Shown here piece after piece: positions 1 to 5,135 of a DNA stretch of 5,392 nt. Made by a program: the position numbers and the translations under genes. Origin of the DNA: Euryarchaeota archaeon UBA202 (GTDB taxonomy: Archaea > Thermoplasmatota > E2 > UBA202); NCBI GenBank assembly GCA_002502685.1, contig DAQA01000014.1, forward strand, positions 1-5,392. The letters run 5' to 3'. Under the pieces are notes generated by a model that saw nothing but the letters and a program-made list of their open reading frames with translations, did no database searches and was not told the DNA's origin. Within the stretch, counting starts at the first letter, position 1. Each line of letters opens with the position of its first letter.

Positions 1-39
1 ATTTTTATTATTTCATAATTAAAAAAACCAGGTTTATTT

Positions 40-78
40 GTTAGTAAAAACAATTTCAATACCCTGCCCCCGACACTA
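40..78 (+). repeat. Decayed 3' end of the tRNA-like dispersed repeat (copy E)
   Basis: The stretch aligns with the last part of the better copies at 3169-3246 and 3629-3706. It shares an AGTAAAAA/GAGAAAAA-like block, then TTTCAAT in place of TTTCAAAT, then GCCCCCGACAC (66-76), which is identical to the copy at 3690s-3704, then TA where that copy has CA. The 5' half (the central hairpin and the GTGYC start) is not recognisable upstream, although the window begins only 39 nt before, so older sequence cannot be checked. It lies 84 nt before the AlkD-type gene. Seen directly: the shared 11-mer and the order of blocks. Inferred: common descent with the other copies. Confidence 0.55.
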
Positions 79-128
79 CACAATGGACCACTATTGGTTT
101 AGTACATCTTAGCAACCTGAACGAGGAT

Positions 129-138
129 GATTAAAATA
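129..138 (+). promoter_or_regulatory. Possible TATA box of the alkylation-repair gene
   Basis: An AT-rich block (ATTAAAATAC) is centred about 29 nt before the ATG at 163. That is the usual archaeal distance from TATA box to transcript start, and no Shine-Dalgarno site sits at a working distance from the ATG (GAGGATGA at 123-130 is over 30 nt away). The simplest reading is a leaderless or nearly leaderless transcript. The TATAATA at 152-158 is too close to the ATG to serve this start. Confidence 0.3.
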
Positions 139-162
139 CCAATAACCCATGTATAATAAAAC

Positions 163-846
163 ATGGACGTTGATGAAATTTTGACCAAATTGAAATCTCT
201 GTCAAATCCTGAAGCTGTAAAGGGAATGGCACGTTATGGCATCAATCCTAAGAATAATCTTGGCATTTCAATTTATAAATTGAGGGAAATCGCAAAGGAA
301 ATTGGTCAAGAGCACACTCTTGCTTTAAAATTATGGAGAACTGGTATCCATGATGCACGCCTCTTAGCTTGTTTTATAGACAATCCTTCGGAGGTTACAG
401 GAAAGCAAATGGATTCCTGGGCAAAAGATTTTGACTCTTGGGACATATGCGACCAAGCCTGCACCAGTTTATTTGATTTGATTCCTCTGGCATGGACAAA
501 GGTTTTTGAGTGGGCTGAACATCATGATGAATTTATAAAACGGGGAGCGTTCGCATTAATCGCTGGGCTTACGGTTCATGATAAGGAAGCATCGGATGAA
601 CAATTTGAACAATTCATACCCCTAATTGAGAAACATTCATGTGATGAACGAAACTATGTTAAAAAAGCTGTCAATTGGGCATTGCGGAATATTGGCAAAC
701 GCAACAAAAATCTTAATACGCAGATGGTAAAACTATCAAAACAATTATTGAAGACTGAATCAAAAACAGCAAAATGGATTGCCTCAGATGCCCTCAAGGA
801 ATTAACTAGTATAAAAATCCAGAATAGGTTAAAAAAGAAAAAGTAA
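163..846 (+). CDS. DNA alkylation repair protein, AlkD-like HEAT-repeat DNA glycosylase
   Basis: The 227-residue protein is built of repeated helix pairs and matches the AlkD/AlkC-type alkylation-repair family. Known members are DNA glycosylases that excise positively charged alkylated bases (3-methyladenine, 7-methylguanine) and bind DNA on a concave HEAT-like surface without flipping the base. The key residues of Bacillus cereus AlkD (Trp109, Asp113, Trp187) have clear counterparts with matching spacing: Trp93 and Asp97 in SWDICDQAC, and Trp172 in KKAVNWALRNIGKRN. The length is close to the family norm, so the gene looks intact. The C-terminus is a lysine tail (RLKKKK), which may add non-specific DNA contact. 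The ATG at 163 is chosen because the family's N-terminal helix starts right after it; no Shine-Dalgarno site supports it, so a leaderless transcript is likely. It appears to stand alone, with long non-coding flanks and a repeat copy on each side. Family assignment is confident; the exact lesion range is inferred. Confidence 0.9.
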   Translation: MDVDEILTKLKSLSNPEAVKGMARYGINPKNNLGISIYKLREIAKEIGQEHTLALKLWRTGIHDARLLACFIDNPSEVTGKQMDSWAKDFDSWDICDQACTSLFDLIPLAWTKVFEWAEHHDEFIKRGAFALIAGLTVHDKEASDEQFEQFIPLIEKHSCDERNYVKKAVNWALRNIGKRNKNLNTQMVKLSKQLLKTESKTAKWIASDALKELTSIKIQNRLKKKK

Positions 847-955
847 GTTTTGCCATTAACCGAACATTTAAGATTCATAAAACTATAGAAATCATTGGCA
901 TCTAAGTCTCTAATATACTCTATCCACTATCAATATTTTCACCAATTCAGTTTCT

Positions 956-1072
956 TTTTGCCACCAAATCCTATACTACACTGCTAGCGTTTCCCAGGGC
1001 ATTATTATCTAAAAGCGACGATATGCGACAAGAAAAAACAGTGGTGATGGCCATCTAGGCCAAGAGATACCA
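956..1072 (+). repeat. Degenerate copy of the tRNA-like dispersed repeat (copy A)
   Basis: The 16 nt at 956-971 (TTTTGCCACCAAATCC) are identical to 3594-3609 in copy C. ACTACACTG follows, matching GCTACACTG of C. An insertion-like stretch follows, then TTATC (1005-1009), and the central block AAAGCGACGATAT (1012-1024) lines up with AAAGTGACGCTTT of C. Next comes AAGAAAAAACAGTGG against GAGAAAAATGTCAGG. The T-arm-like end is not conserved in sequence, but a 5-bp hairpin with a 5-nt loop (TGGCC/GGCCA, 1048-1062) sits in its place, and GATACCA (1066-1072) may correspond to GACACCA. Homology of the first two thirds is clear; the end is tentative. This copy lies between the AlkD-like gene and the helicase, in an otherwise gene-free 456-nt stretch (847-1302). 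The part at 847-955 shows nothing beyond AT-rich sequence and a short T-run at 955-959. Confidence 0.6.
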
Positions 1073-1302
1073 TCTTATTTGAATCATCTCACTTTGTTTT
1101 CTCTTGATAAAACCAATGTTTCCTCCATTTTTTTACCATACTTCTGCTAAAAGAATAGATATATATTTAAAGGAGTAACTAATGACAGTCCATATAAAGA
1201 GATAAAAAACAAGAGTTTCATAATTGGTTTTATTATATTTATAGAAATTTTTTTGTTGTTATCTTTTAAAAAATAGGATAAAATAATCCAGGAAGTAAAA
1301 AA
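1073..1302 (+). promoter_or_regulatory. Promoter and leader region of the helicase gene
   Basis: This stretch holds two TATA-like blocks: GATATATATTT at 1158-1168 and TTTTATTATATTTATAG at about 1228-1243. The second would start a transcript near 1265, giving a leader of roughly 40 nt; the first would start near 1190, giving a leader of about 110 nt. An AGGAAG element at 1290-1295, 7 nt before the ATG at 1303, is a modest Shine-Dalgarno site. A 7-codon open frame (1182-1205) follows an AAAGGAG site. No other gene is seen. Which promoter is used cannot be told from the sequence alone. Confidence 0.35.
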
Positions 1303-2490
1303 ATGAAATTTAAGAACCTTACTATGAACGCCAAACTTCTCGAGCATCTGACTGACCTTGGATTCAATGAACTTACGCTTATCCAAGAAAAATGTATCCC
1401 TCCAATCTATAAAGGAAAAGATGTCGTAGGGCAGGCCGAAACTGGCTCAGGGAAGACATTGGCTTTTAGTCTACCCCTGCTAGACAAAATCGTCACGGGA
1501 AAAGGGATACAAGCACTCGTGCTTACACCAACTAGGGAACTGTGTATGCAAGTAACGGATGTTTTCCAGACATTCGGAAAGCCCCTATACATCAAGACAA
1601 CCAGTATATATGGAGGCGTGGACATAAAACCACAGATAAAAAGCATACACACATCTGATATAATTGTTGGTACCCCAGGTCGAATACTTGACCATCTTAA
1701 TAGAAAAACCATCAATTTCACACATGCCAGATTCCTTGTGCTCGACGAAACTGACCGCATGCTAGACATGGGATTTATAAAAGATGTTGAAGACATCATT
1801 CGGCACGTACCAAAAAACAGGCAAACGCTCATGTTCAGTGCCACTATAGACGATACTCTGCACAGGACTCTTAAAAAACACCTTAATCACCCTATTATCT
1901 TGAAAACTCAAAAACATGTTGACAAAACCAAGTTAAAACAAATTTATTATGATATATATGAAAGAAAACACAAGTTCTCCCTCCTTGTGCATCTACTCAG
2001 AAACAATACACCCGGGCTTGCCATAGTATTCTGTGCAACAAGAAAAGAATCAGATATACTCACCAAAAACCTCAAGCACCAAAGAATTAATGCTTCTGCA
2101 ATCCATGGAGGAATGAGCCAACGAGAACGACAAAAATCACTCTATGCTTTAAAGAACAGCCAAACAAATGTTCTTGTTGCAACGGATGTGGCCGCTCGAG
2201 GGCTTGACATTAAAAATGTCACCCATATCTACAATTATGATGTACCGAAAACACCAAAGGAATACATCCACCGGATAGGTCGAACGGCACGTGCTGGGGA
2301 AAGCGGAGAAGCAGTTACGCTTCTCACCGCACGTGATCATGATAACTTTCGGCGAGTGCAAAGCGATGACCACTTAGAAATCAATCGGGCTGATATACCC
2401 AATTTTAATCAGGTTCCTTTTATCAGGATTTTTCAAAAAAAGAATAGGGTGTTGAAAAACAGAAATTATCGTTCTTTCGCCTACCAATAG
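1303..2490 (+). CDS. DEAD-box-family ATP-dependent RNA helicase (RhlE/DeaD-like), DETD variant
   Basis: The 395-residue protein contains every helicase motif in order. The Q-motif has Phe3 and Gln28; motif I is AETGSGKT (45-52), Ia PTREL (76-80), a GG element is at 104-105, and Ib is TPGR (124-127). Motif II is DETD (148-151), III SAT (179-181), IV VFCATR (242-247), V ATDVAARGLDI (293-303) and VI HRIGRTAR (323-330). Two RecA-like domains therefore span about 1-205 and 210-370, followed by a short basic tail (to 395). Such proteins unwind short RNA duplexes and remodel RNA-protein complexes in ribosome assembly, mRNA decay or cold adaptation; which role applies here is not shown. The ATG at 1303 is supported by the Q-motif phenylalanine lying two residues after it and by AGGAAG 7 nt upstream. 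The Ala-to-Thr change in motif II keeps the catalytic Asp-Glu and the final Asp, so activity is expected. The gene is intact, stands alone and is convergent with the winged-helix gene. Confidence 0.95.
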   Translation: MKFKNLTMNAKLLEHLTDLGFNELTLIQEKCIPPIYKGKDVVGQAETGSGKTLAFSLPLLDKIVTGKGIQALVLTPTRELCMQVTDVFQTFGKPLYIKTTSIYGGVDIKPQIKSIHTSDIIVGTPGRILDHLNRKTINFTHARFLVLDETDRMLDMGFIKDVEDIIRHVPKNRQTLMFSATIDDTLHRTLKKHLNHPIILKTQKHVDKTKLKQIYYDIYERKHKFSLLVHLLRNNTPGLAIVFCATRKESDILTKNLKHQRINASAIHGGMSQRERQKSLYALKNSQTNVLVATDVAARGLDIKNVTHIYNYDVPKTPKEYIHRIGRTARAGESGEAVTLLTARDHDNFRRVQSDDHLEINRADIPNFNQVPFIRIFQKKNRVLKNRNYRSFAYQ

Positions 2491-2652
2491 TAGTGTGGCT
2501 TCCTATTGATAGGAGGGACTTAAAGTTTAGAGAATTGAAAAAGACTACCCTAAATGACCAGCAAAGATTTTTTGAGGTGATCCTTCGGGGTAACACACCC
2601 CATTATTCTACTGGGAATTGTGGCAGAAAAAGGTGTCATTACAAAAGTTACT
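2491..2652. other. Convergent intergenic region with two short inverted repeats
   Basis: This lies between the helicase stop and the end of the minus-strand winged-helix gene. CAATAG (2485-2490, including the helicase stop codon) can pair with CTATTG (2503-2508). GGGGT (2587-2591) pairs with ACCCC (2597-2601) around a 5-nt loop. Between them is GAGGTGATCC (2573-2582), which matches the complement of the conserved 3' end of archaeal 16S rRNA, but no start codon with a convincing reading frame follows it. The plus-strand open frame here (2493-2687) resembles no known protein to me and runs into the opposing gene. The hairpins may mark transcript ends. Confidence 0.3.
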
Positions 2653-2919
2653 TTATCGGTCTAATTTACTTTTCCCTTTCCGTGTAATCTCCGCCATCTT
2701 CCATCTCTTATTTTTTTTTTGTTTACCAGATTTATTCCCCATAAAGATAATCTCATTATTTTCCTCCAATTTTTCTATAATAGTATCCAAAGTTTTATAA
2801 GTTTTATCTGTCACCTCATGTAGTTTATTTCTACTAATTTTTCCCCCATTATTCTCAATGGCTTGTAGAATCTCATACTCGGCTTTCAAATCTAGCAATT
2901 GATAGTTATTAGGCCGCAT
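2653..2919 (-). CDS. Small winged-helix DNA-binding protein, putative transcription regulator
   Basis: The 88-residue protein has the order expected of an archaeal winged helix. A first helix covers about 12-23 (EYEILQAIENNG). A helix-turn-helix follows, with helix 2 at about 29-37 (SRNKLHEVT) and a recognition helix at about 40-53 (TYKTLDTIIEKLEENN). A beta wing (EIIFMGNKSG, then RWKMAEIT) ends in a basic tail. It most likely binds DNA as a dimer; its target is unknown. The open frame could begin with GTG at 2925, but that codon overlaps an AAGGTG Shine-Dalgarno site (2930-2925). I therefore place the start at the ATG at 2919, which lies 6 nt after AAGGT. The wing contains a run of ten A residues in the coding strand (2711-2720 complement), encoding Lys-Lys-Asn, where slippage would destroy the C-terminus. 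It is convergent with the helicase gene and has no obvious operon partner. Fold assignment is fairly sure; function is inferred only from the fold. Confidence 0.75.
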   Translation of the reverse strand: MRPNNYQLLDLKAEYEILQAIENNGGKISRNKLHEVTDKTYKTLDTIIEKLEENNEIIFMGNKSGKQKKNKRWKMAEITRKGKSKLDR

Positions 2920-2925
2920 ATACAC

Positions 2926-2930
2926 ACCTT
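2926..2930 (-). promoter_or_regulatory. Ribosome binding site deciding the start of the winged-helix gene
   Basis: On the minus strand the sequence reads AAGGTG immediately before TATATG. AAGGT (2930-2926) lies 6 nt before the ATG at 2919-2917, a normal spacing. The GTG at 2925-2923 shares a base block with the site and so cannot serve as the start with it. Confidence 0.55.
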
Positions 2931-3135
2931 ATTTCAATTGAGGGAGGGGCTTTTGATGTAAAAAATGGAAAATTTTGGAAGAAAACTCTCATTTTTGTTT
3001 TTAATCTCACCTTACTTACTTACATCATTTACTAATTAATAGTCTTTGCCTTGAAAGTAAAAACTTGTTAGAATAATAAAATAAAGGGCATCATAGCCCC
3101 CGAGGAATGAAATCCACACATCTTTTTGAGGATAA
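2931..3135. other. Gene-free region upstream of the winged-helix gene
   Basis: No convincing gene is seen. On the plus strand GGGAGGGG (2942-2949) is followed by ATGTAA, a start codon directly followed by a stop (2956-2961). A 24-codon frame with a hydrophobic middle then runs from 2965 to 3039. A 4-bp hairpin (GGGC at 3086-3089, GCCC at 3096-3099) lies before the repeat copy. The promoter of the minus-strand gene must be in the first 60 nt, but no clear TATA box stands out. Confidence 0.3.
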
Positions 3136-3147
3136 TTTTTATTTATC
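3136..3147 (+). promoter_or_regulatory. Possible TATA box of the tRNA-like element (copy B)
   Basis: The block TTTTTATTTATC is centred 26-29 nt before the first base of the 78-nt core at 3169, the usual archaeal distance to a transcript start. Copy C carries 8-10 more bases between its AT-rich block and its core, so the spacing is not kept there. This makes copy B the best candidate for an expressed copy. Confidence 0.3.
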
Positions 3148-3302
3148 ACCAAATCTGTGCTATACTGTGTGCCAATGTGTTCTCGTCGTAAATCGTAGAT
3201 ATCCTTTGAGAAAAATGTCCGGGTTCAAATCTCGCCCCCGGCACTAATTTTTTTTATAGGGAGAAAAACAACCTTTTTATTTGGCTAGTCACACAGCTAA
3301 CC
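3147..3302 (+). repeat. tRNA-like dispersed repeat, best-preserved copy (copy B), candidate small RNA gene
   Basis: The core is 3169-3246 (78 nt). Its ends pair: GTGCC (3169-3173) with GGCAC (3240-3244). Near the 3' end CGGG (3220-3223) and CTCG (3231-3234) enclose TTCAAAT, exactly like a tRNA T-arm, followed by a C-rich strand and CACTA in the place of a CCA tail. The middle is not tRNA-like: TTCTC (3180-3184) pairs with GAGAA (3208-3212) around an inner hairpin AAATC/GATAT (3190-3202). There is no D-arm and no 7-nt anticodon loop. A run of eight T follows at 3248-3255. By hand count, about 60 of the 78 core bases match copy C without gaps. The downstream part to 3302 (TAGGG, AAAAACA, CC, TTTTAT, CTAGTCAC) matches the tail of copy D. 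Homology is seen directly; transcription is inferred. Confidence 0.7.
3248..3255 (+). terminator. Oligo-T tract after the tRNA-like core
   Basis: Eight consecutive T residues follow the core of copy B by one base. Archaeal RNA polymerase ends transcripts at such tracts, so this fits the end of a short RNA of about 80-90 nt. Copies C and D have only shorter T-runs here. Confidence 0.35.
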
Positions 3303-3305
3303 AAA
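3280..3305. repeat. Imperfect hairpin in the repeat tail
   Basis: TTTGG (3280-3284) pairs with CCAAA (3301-3305) and TAG (3286-3288) with CTA (3297-3299), with one C-A mismatch between the two stems and an 8-nt loop. The matching part of copy D does not keep the stem but contains the perfect palindrome TCACGTGA (5366-5373). Confidence 0.4.
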
Positions 3306-3421
3306 AGAACCTACCCCTGTTTATTCTTGAAACAATAAGCGAGAGAGACAAACAAGATTAATTCCCTCTGTGGAAAGCACCTAGGGCAGAGGTAAGGAGG
3401 AGAATTATTATTCTATAACAC

Positions 3422-3441
3422 ACCTCTCAAAAAAGAGAGGT
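3422..3441. repeat. Perfect 7-bp hairpin with an A6 loop
   Basis: ACCTCTC (3422-3428) and GAGAGGT (3435-3441) are perfectly complementary around six A residues. Read on the minus strand the loop is six T. It is too far from the C45 gene (over 300 nt) to be its leader, and no gene ends directly beside it. Confidence 0.55.
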
Positions 3442-3464
3442 ATCCCTTAACACCAACCCATCAA

Positions 3465-3495
3465 ACAAGAAACCTTCCTCTAGGAAAATTCTTGT
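3465..3495. repeat. Two-tier hairpin: 7-bp outer stem and 4-bp inner stem
   Basis: ACAAGAA (3465-3471) pairs with TTCTTGT (3489-3495). Inside it TTCC (3475-3478) pairs with GGAA (3483-3486) around a TCTA loop, separated by a 3/2 internal loop. It is the longest self-complementary element in the gene-free stretch. Confidence 0.55.
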
Positions 3496-3593
3496 CGCCT
3501 CTCTCCAAACTATATTGCTCCAGGGTTTTTAATAATTTTTGGTGTTTCACCCCACATTATCCCTTGTCCCTTTTTCCATTATTTTTATGGTTA

Positions 3594-3706
3594 TTTTGCC
3601 ACCAAATCCACACAACCCGTGCTACACTGTGTCAGTCAGTTATCGTCGTAAAGTGACGCTTTCCGGTGAGAAAAATGTCAGGTTTCAAATCCCGCCCCCG
3701 ACACCA
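3594..3706 (+). repeat. tRNA-like dispersed repeat directly before the C45 hydrolase gene (copy C)
   Basis: The core is 3629-3706, the same 78-nt length as copy B with no gaps between them. The ends pair as GTGTC (3629-3633) with GACAC (3700-3704); copy B has GTGCC and GGCAC, so both partners differ and pairing is kept. The central hairpin is AAAGT-GAC-GCTTT (3650-3662), against AAATC-GTC-GATTT in copy D, again with a T-A pair replaced by G-C. The outer pair TTATC (3640-3644) with GAGAA (3668-3672) has one mismatch. The 3' end carries TTCAAAT and a full CCA (3704-3706), but the T-stem-like pairing is mostly lost. The 16 nt at 3594-3609 are identical to copy A. The end is 46 nt before the start codon of the C45 gene, so a transcript starting upstream would carry this fold in its leader. 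Confidence 0.7.
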
Positions 3707-3738
3707 ATTTATACTATTAACCTATTTTATCTATTATT

Positions 3739-3743
3739 GGAGG
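3739..3743 (+). promoter_or_regulatory. Ribosome binding site of the C45 hydrolase gene
   Basis: GGAGG lies 9 nt before the ATG at 3753. It decides the start: an in-frame ATG exists at 3666, but it lies inside the tRNA-like repeat, has no such site, and would put 29 non-family residues before the signal peptide. Confidence 0.75.
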
Positions 3744-3752
3744 CTTAATACT

Positions 3753-5114
3753 ATGAAGAATGTGTGGAGAAAAATAGTATTGTGTTTATTGGTAGCCACT
3801 ATTTTTTTGATTCACCTATCTATAGCCACTAGCGAAATAAAAAACATTGACATAACGAATAGATATAGTATTACTTCAAATTTAAATGGAGGCTGGCTTG
3901 AGGAACGAAATGATGTTAAAATACTTCATCTCAATGGTTCCTACTATGACATGGGCTACCAACACGGTTTTCTGCTAAAAGATGAGATACGGGAAAGTAT
4001 GAGAACCCAATTAGTATTTTTTGATGATCATGGTTTCCCTTATGAAAAGATTTTGGAGATAGGAAACATTATGAACGATCATTTACCCCCTGAATATAAA
4101 GAGGAGATGCAGGGAATGGCCGAAGGTGCAGACATGTCTTTAGAAGATGTTATGGTAATTAATACGATGCCTGCATTGCTTAATATTGTGTTTGCAGAAG
4201 CGTGTTGTGAAATAGCTTTCTGGGGGGATGCAACCATAGATGGGAAACTTCTGCATGTGCGAAGCTGGGATTGGAATCTTTATTTGTTGGATCCTGAGAC
4301 AGGGACACCTCTTCAGGAAAACATGATTTTGATTGTTCGTACTCCTGAGGTTGGATATGCATCTTTGTCAGCACCTGAAAATCCTGGAGCTGTTACTAGT
4401 TGGAATGGAGTTAATGAGAAAGGTATCGTCATTGGGGAAAATACATGCTTGACGGGAGATATTACCTATCAGGGAATCAGCCCCGCTTTTCGTATGAGAA
4501 TGGTTCTTGACCGTTGTGCTACAGGTGAGGATGCCCTTGCTATCTTGACTTCAAATAGGACATGTGGCACAAATTTTATCCTATCAGACGCTAACGTTCC
4601 TGTCGGCTATGCTCTTGATCAAACTGCTAATATTTCCTATGTGGGAACGTGGAACGATCCTGTTGAAGGCACAGATCCATTCTGGCAGATTGGAGATGTA
4701 ACACGGAGAACACCAGGATATATCGATCCAGAATGTGCAGCTGTAGAATTGGGAAGAATCCGTTACGATCCAAGTGGTATAAGAGCTGTATGGGATGCCT
4801 TAACTGGTAAATCATATATGATATTTCCCTGGATTCATTATCGTGCTCTCAGTAATCAAATCGAGAAATATTACGGGACTTTGGATGTAAACAGTATCAT
4901 GACTACACTGCGTGAGGAATATACTGGCGAAACAGATTTTTGGATGTTATTAGCAACGACAATAGGTGGATCCTATCAGTGCTTATGCCAATGGGTGATT
5001 TGCCCAGAGACAGGCGGTATGGTTATTTCATTTGCTAGCTCTGATACAAGGGCCTGTTACGAACCGGTGAATTATTTTAACTTTTTTGAACTCATGGAAG
5101 TAGAGCCTCCATAA
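3753..5114 (+). CDS. C45-family autoproteolytic Ntn hydrolase / acyltransferase, exported or membrane-anchored
   Basis: The 453-residue protein starts with a basic n-region (MKNVWRK) and a hydrophobic stretch of about 18 residues, so it is secreted or membrane-tethered. GSYYDMGYQHGFLL (62-75) is the family's N-terminal motif. The likely catalytic cysteine is Cys151 in ACCEIAFWGDATIDGK. By family rule, self-cleavage just before it makes it the N-terminal nucleophile. Arg170 and Asp173 (VRSWDWN) keep the R-x-x-D spacing of the cholylglycine-hydrolase-type Ntn fold. WNGVNEKGIVIGEN (217-230) and GTNFILSDA (272-280) are further family blocks. Relatives (penicillin acyltransferase, acid-ceramidase-like amidases) hydrolyse or transfer acyl groups on amides; the substrate here is unknown. 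Nine cysteines after residue 150 suggest disulfides. The gene appears intact and stands alone, with tRNA-like repeats on both sides. Cys152 next to Cys151 leaves slight doubt about which is the nucleophile. Confidence 0.88.
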   Translation: MKNVWRKIVLCLLVATIFLIHLSIATSEIKNIDITNRYSITSNLNGGWLEERNDVKILHLNGSYYDMGYQHGFLLKDEIRESMRTQLVFFDDHGFPYEKILEIGNIMNDHLPPEYKEEMQGMAEGADMSLEDVMVINTMPALLNIVFAEACCEIAFWGDATIDGKLLHVRSWDWNLYLLDPETGTPLQENMILIVRTPEVGYASLSAPENPGAVTSWNGVNEKGIVIGENTCLTGDITYQGISPAFRMRMVLDRCATGEDALAILTSNRTCGTNFILSDANVPVGYALDQTANISYVGTWNDPVEGTDPFWQIGDVTRRTPGYIDPECAAVELGRIRYDPSGIRAVWDALTGKSYMIFPWIHYRALSNQIEKYYGTLDVNSIMTTLREEYTGETDFWMLLATTIGGSYQCLCQWVICPETGGMVISFASSDTRACYEPVNYFNFFELMEVEPP

Positions 5115-5135
5115 ATAAAATTCTTCCTTCCCCAC

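Larger units (their letters stand above)
3306..3593. other. Gene-free stretch with clustered hairpins between two repeat copies
   Basis: No protein gene is supported. Four inverted repeats lie close together. AGAAT/ATTCT encloses 4 nt at 3401-3414. ACCTCTC/GAGAGGT (7 bp, six-A loop) lies at 3422-3441. ACAAGAA/TTCTTGT with an inner TTCC/GGAA lies at 3465-3495. GGTG/CACC (loop TTT) lies at 3541-3551. A TAAGGAGGAG site (3393-3402) has no ATG, GTG or TTG at a suitable distance. The cluster could be an untranslated RNA, or the remains of a mobile segment between the two repeats. Only the hairpins themselves are seen. Confidence 0.4.

Noticed and set aside
1407..1844. Minus-strand open frame of 145 codons
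   Set aside because: It is a shadow of the helicase gene, whose motifs are intact in the plus frame.
2493..2687. Plus-strand open frame of 64 codons starting with GTG after the helicase
   Set aside because: No recognisable family, no suitably placed ribosome site, and it runs antisense into the better-supported winged-helix gene.
2618..2800. Plus-strand open frame rich in Phe and Leu
   Set aside because: It is antisense to the winged-helix gene; its hydrophobic content comes from the T-rich complement of lysine codons.
3169..3706. Functional standard tRNA genes
   Set aside because: Only the T-arm and 3' end look right. The acceptor stem has about 3 of 7 pairs in normal numbering, there is no D-arm, and no 5-bp anticodon stem with a 7-nt loop and U33 is kept in all copies.
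3539..3748. Plus-strand open frame of 69 codons
   Set aside because: It crosses the repeat copy and its flank, shows no known motif, and overlaps the ribosome site of the C45 gene.
3666..3752. N-terminal extension of the C45 protein from an upstream in-frame ATG
   Set aside because: It lies inside the tRNA-like repeat, has no ribosome site, and adds 29 residues unlike the family before a normal signal peptide. The ATG at 3753 has GGAGG at 9 nt.
4180..4815. Two minus-strand open frames of 64 and 62 codons inside the C45 gene
   Set aside because: They are shadows of the C45 coding frame with no motif of their own.
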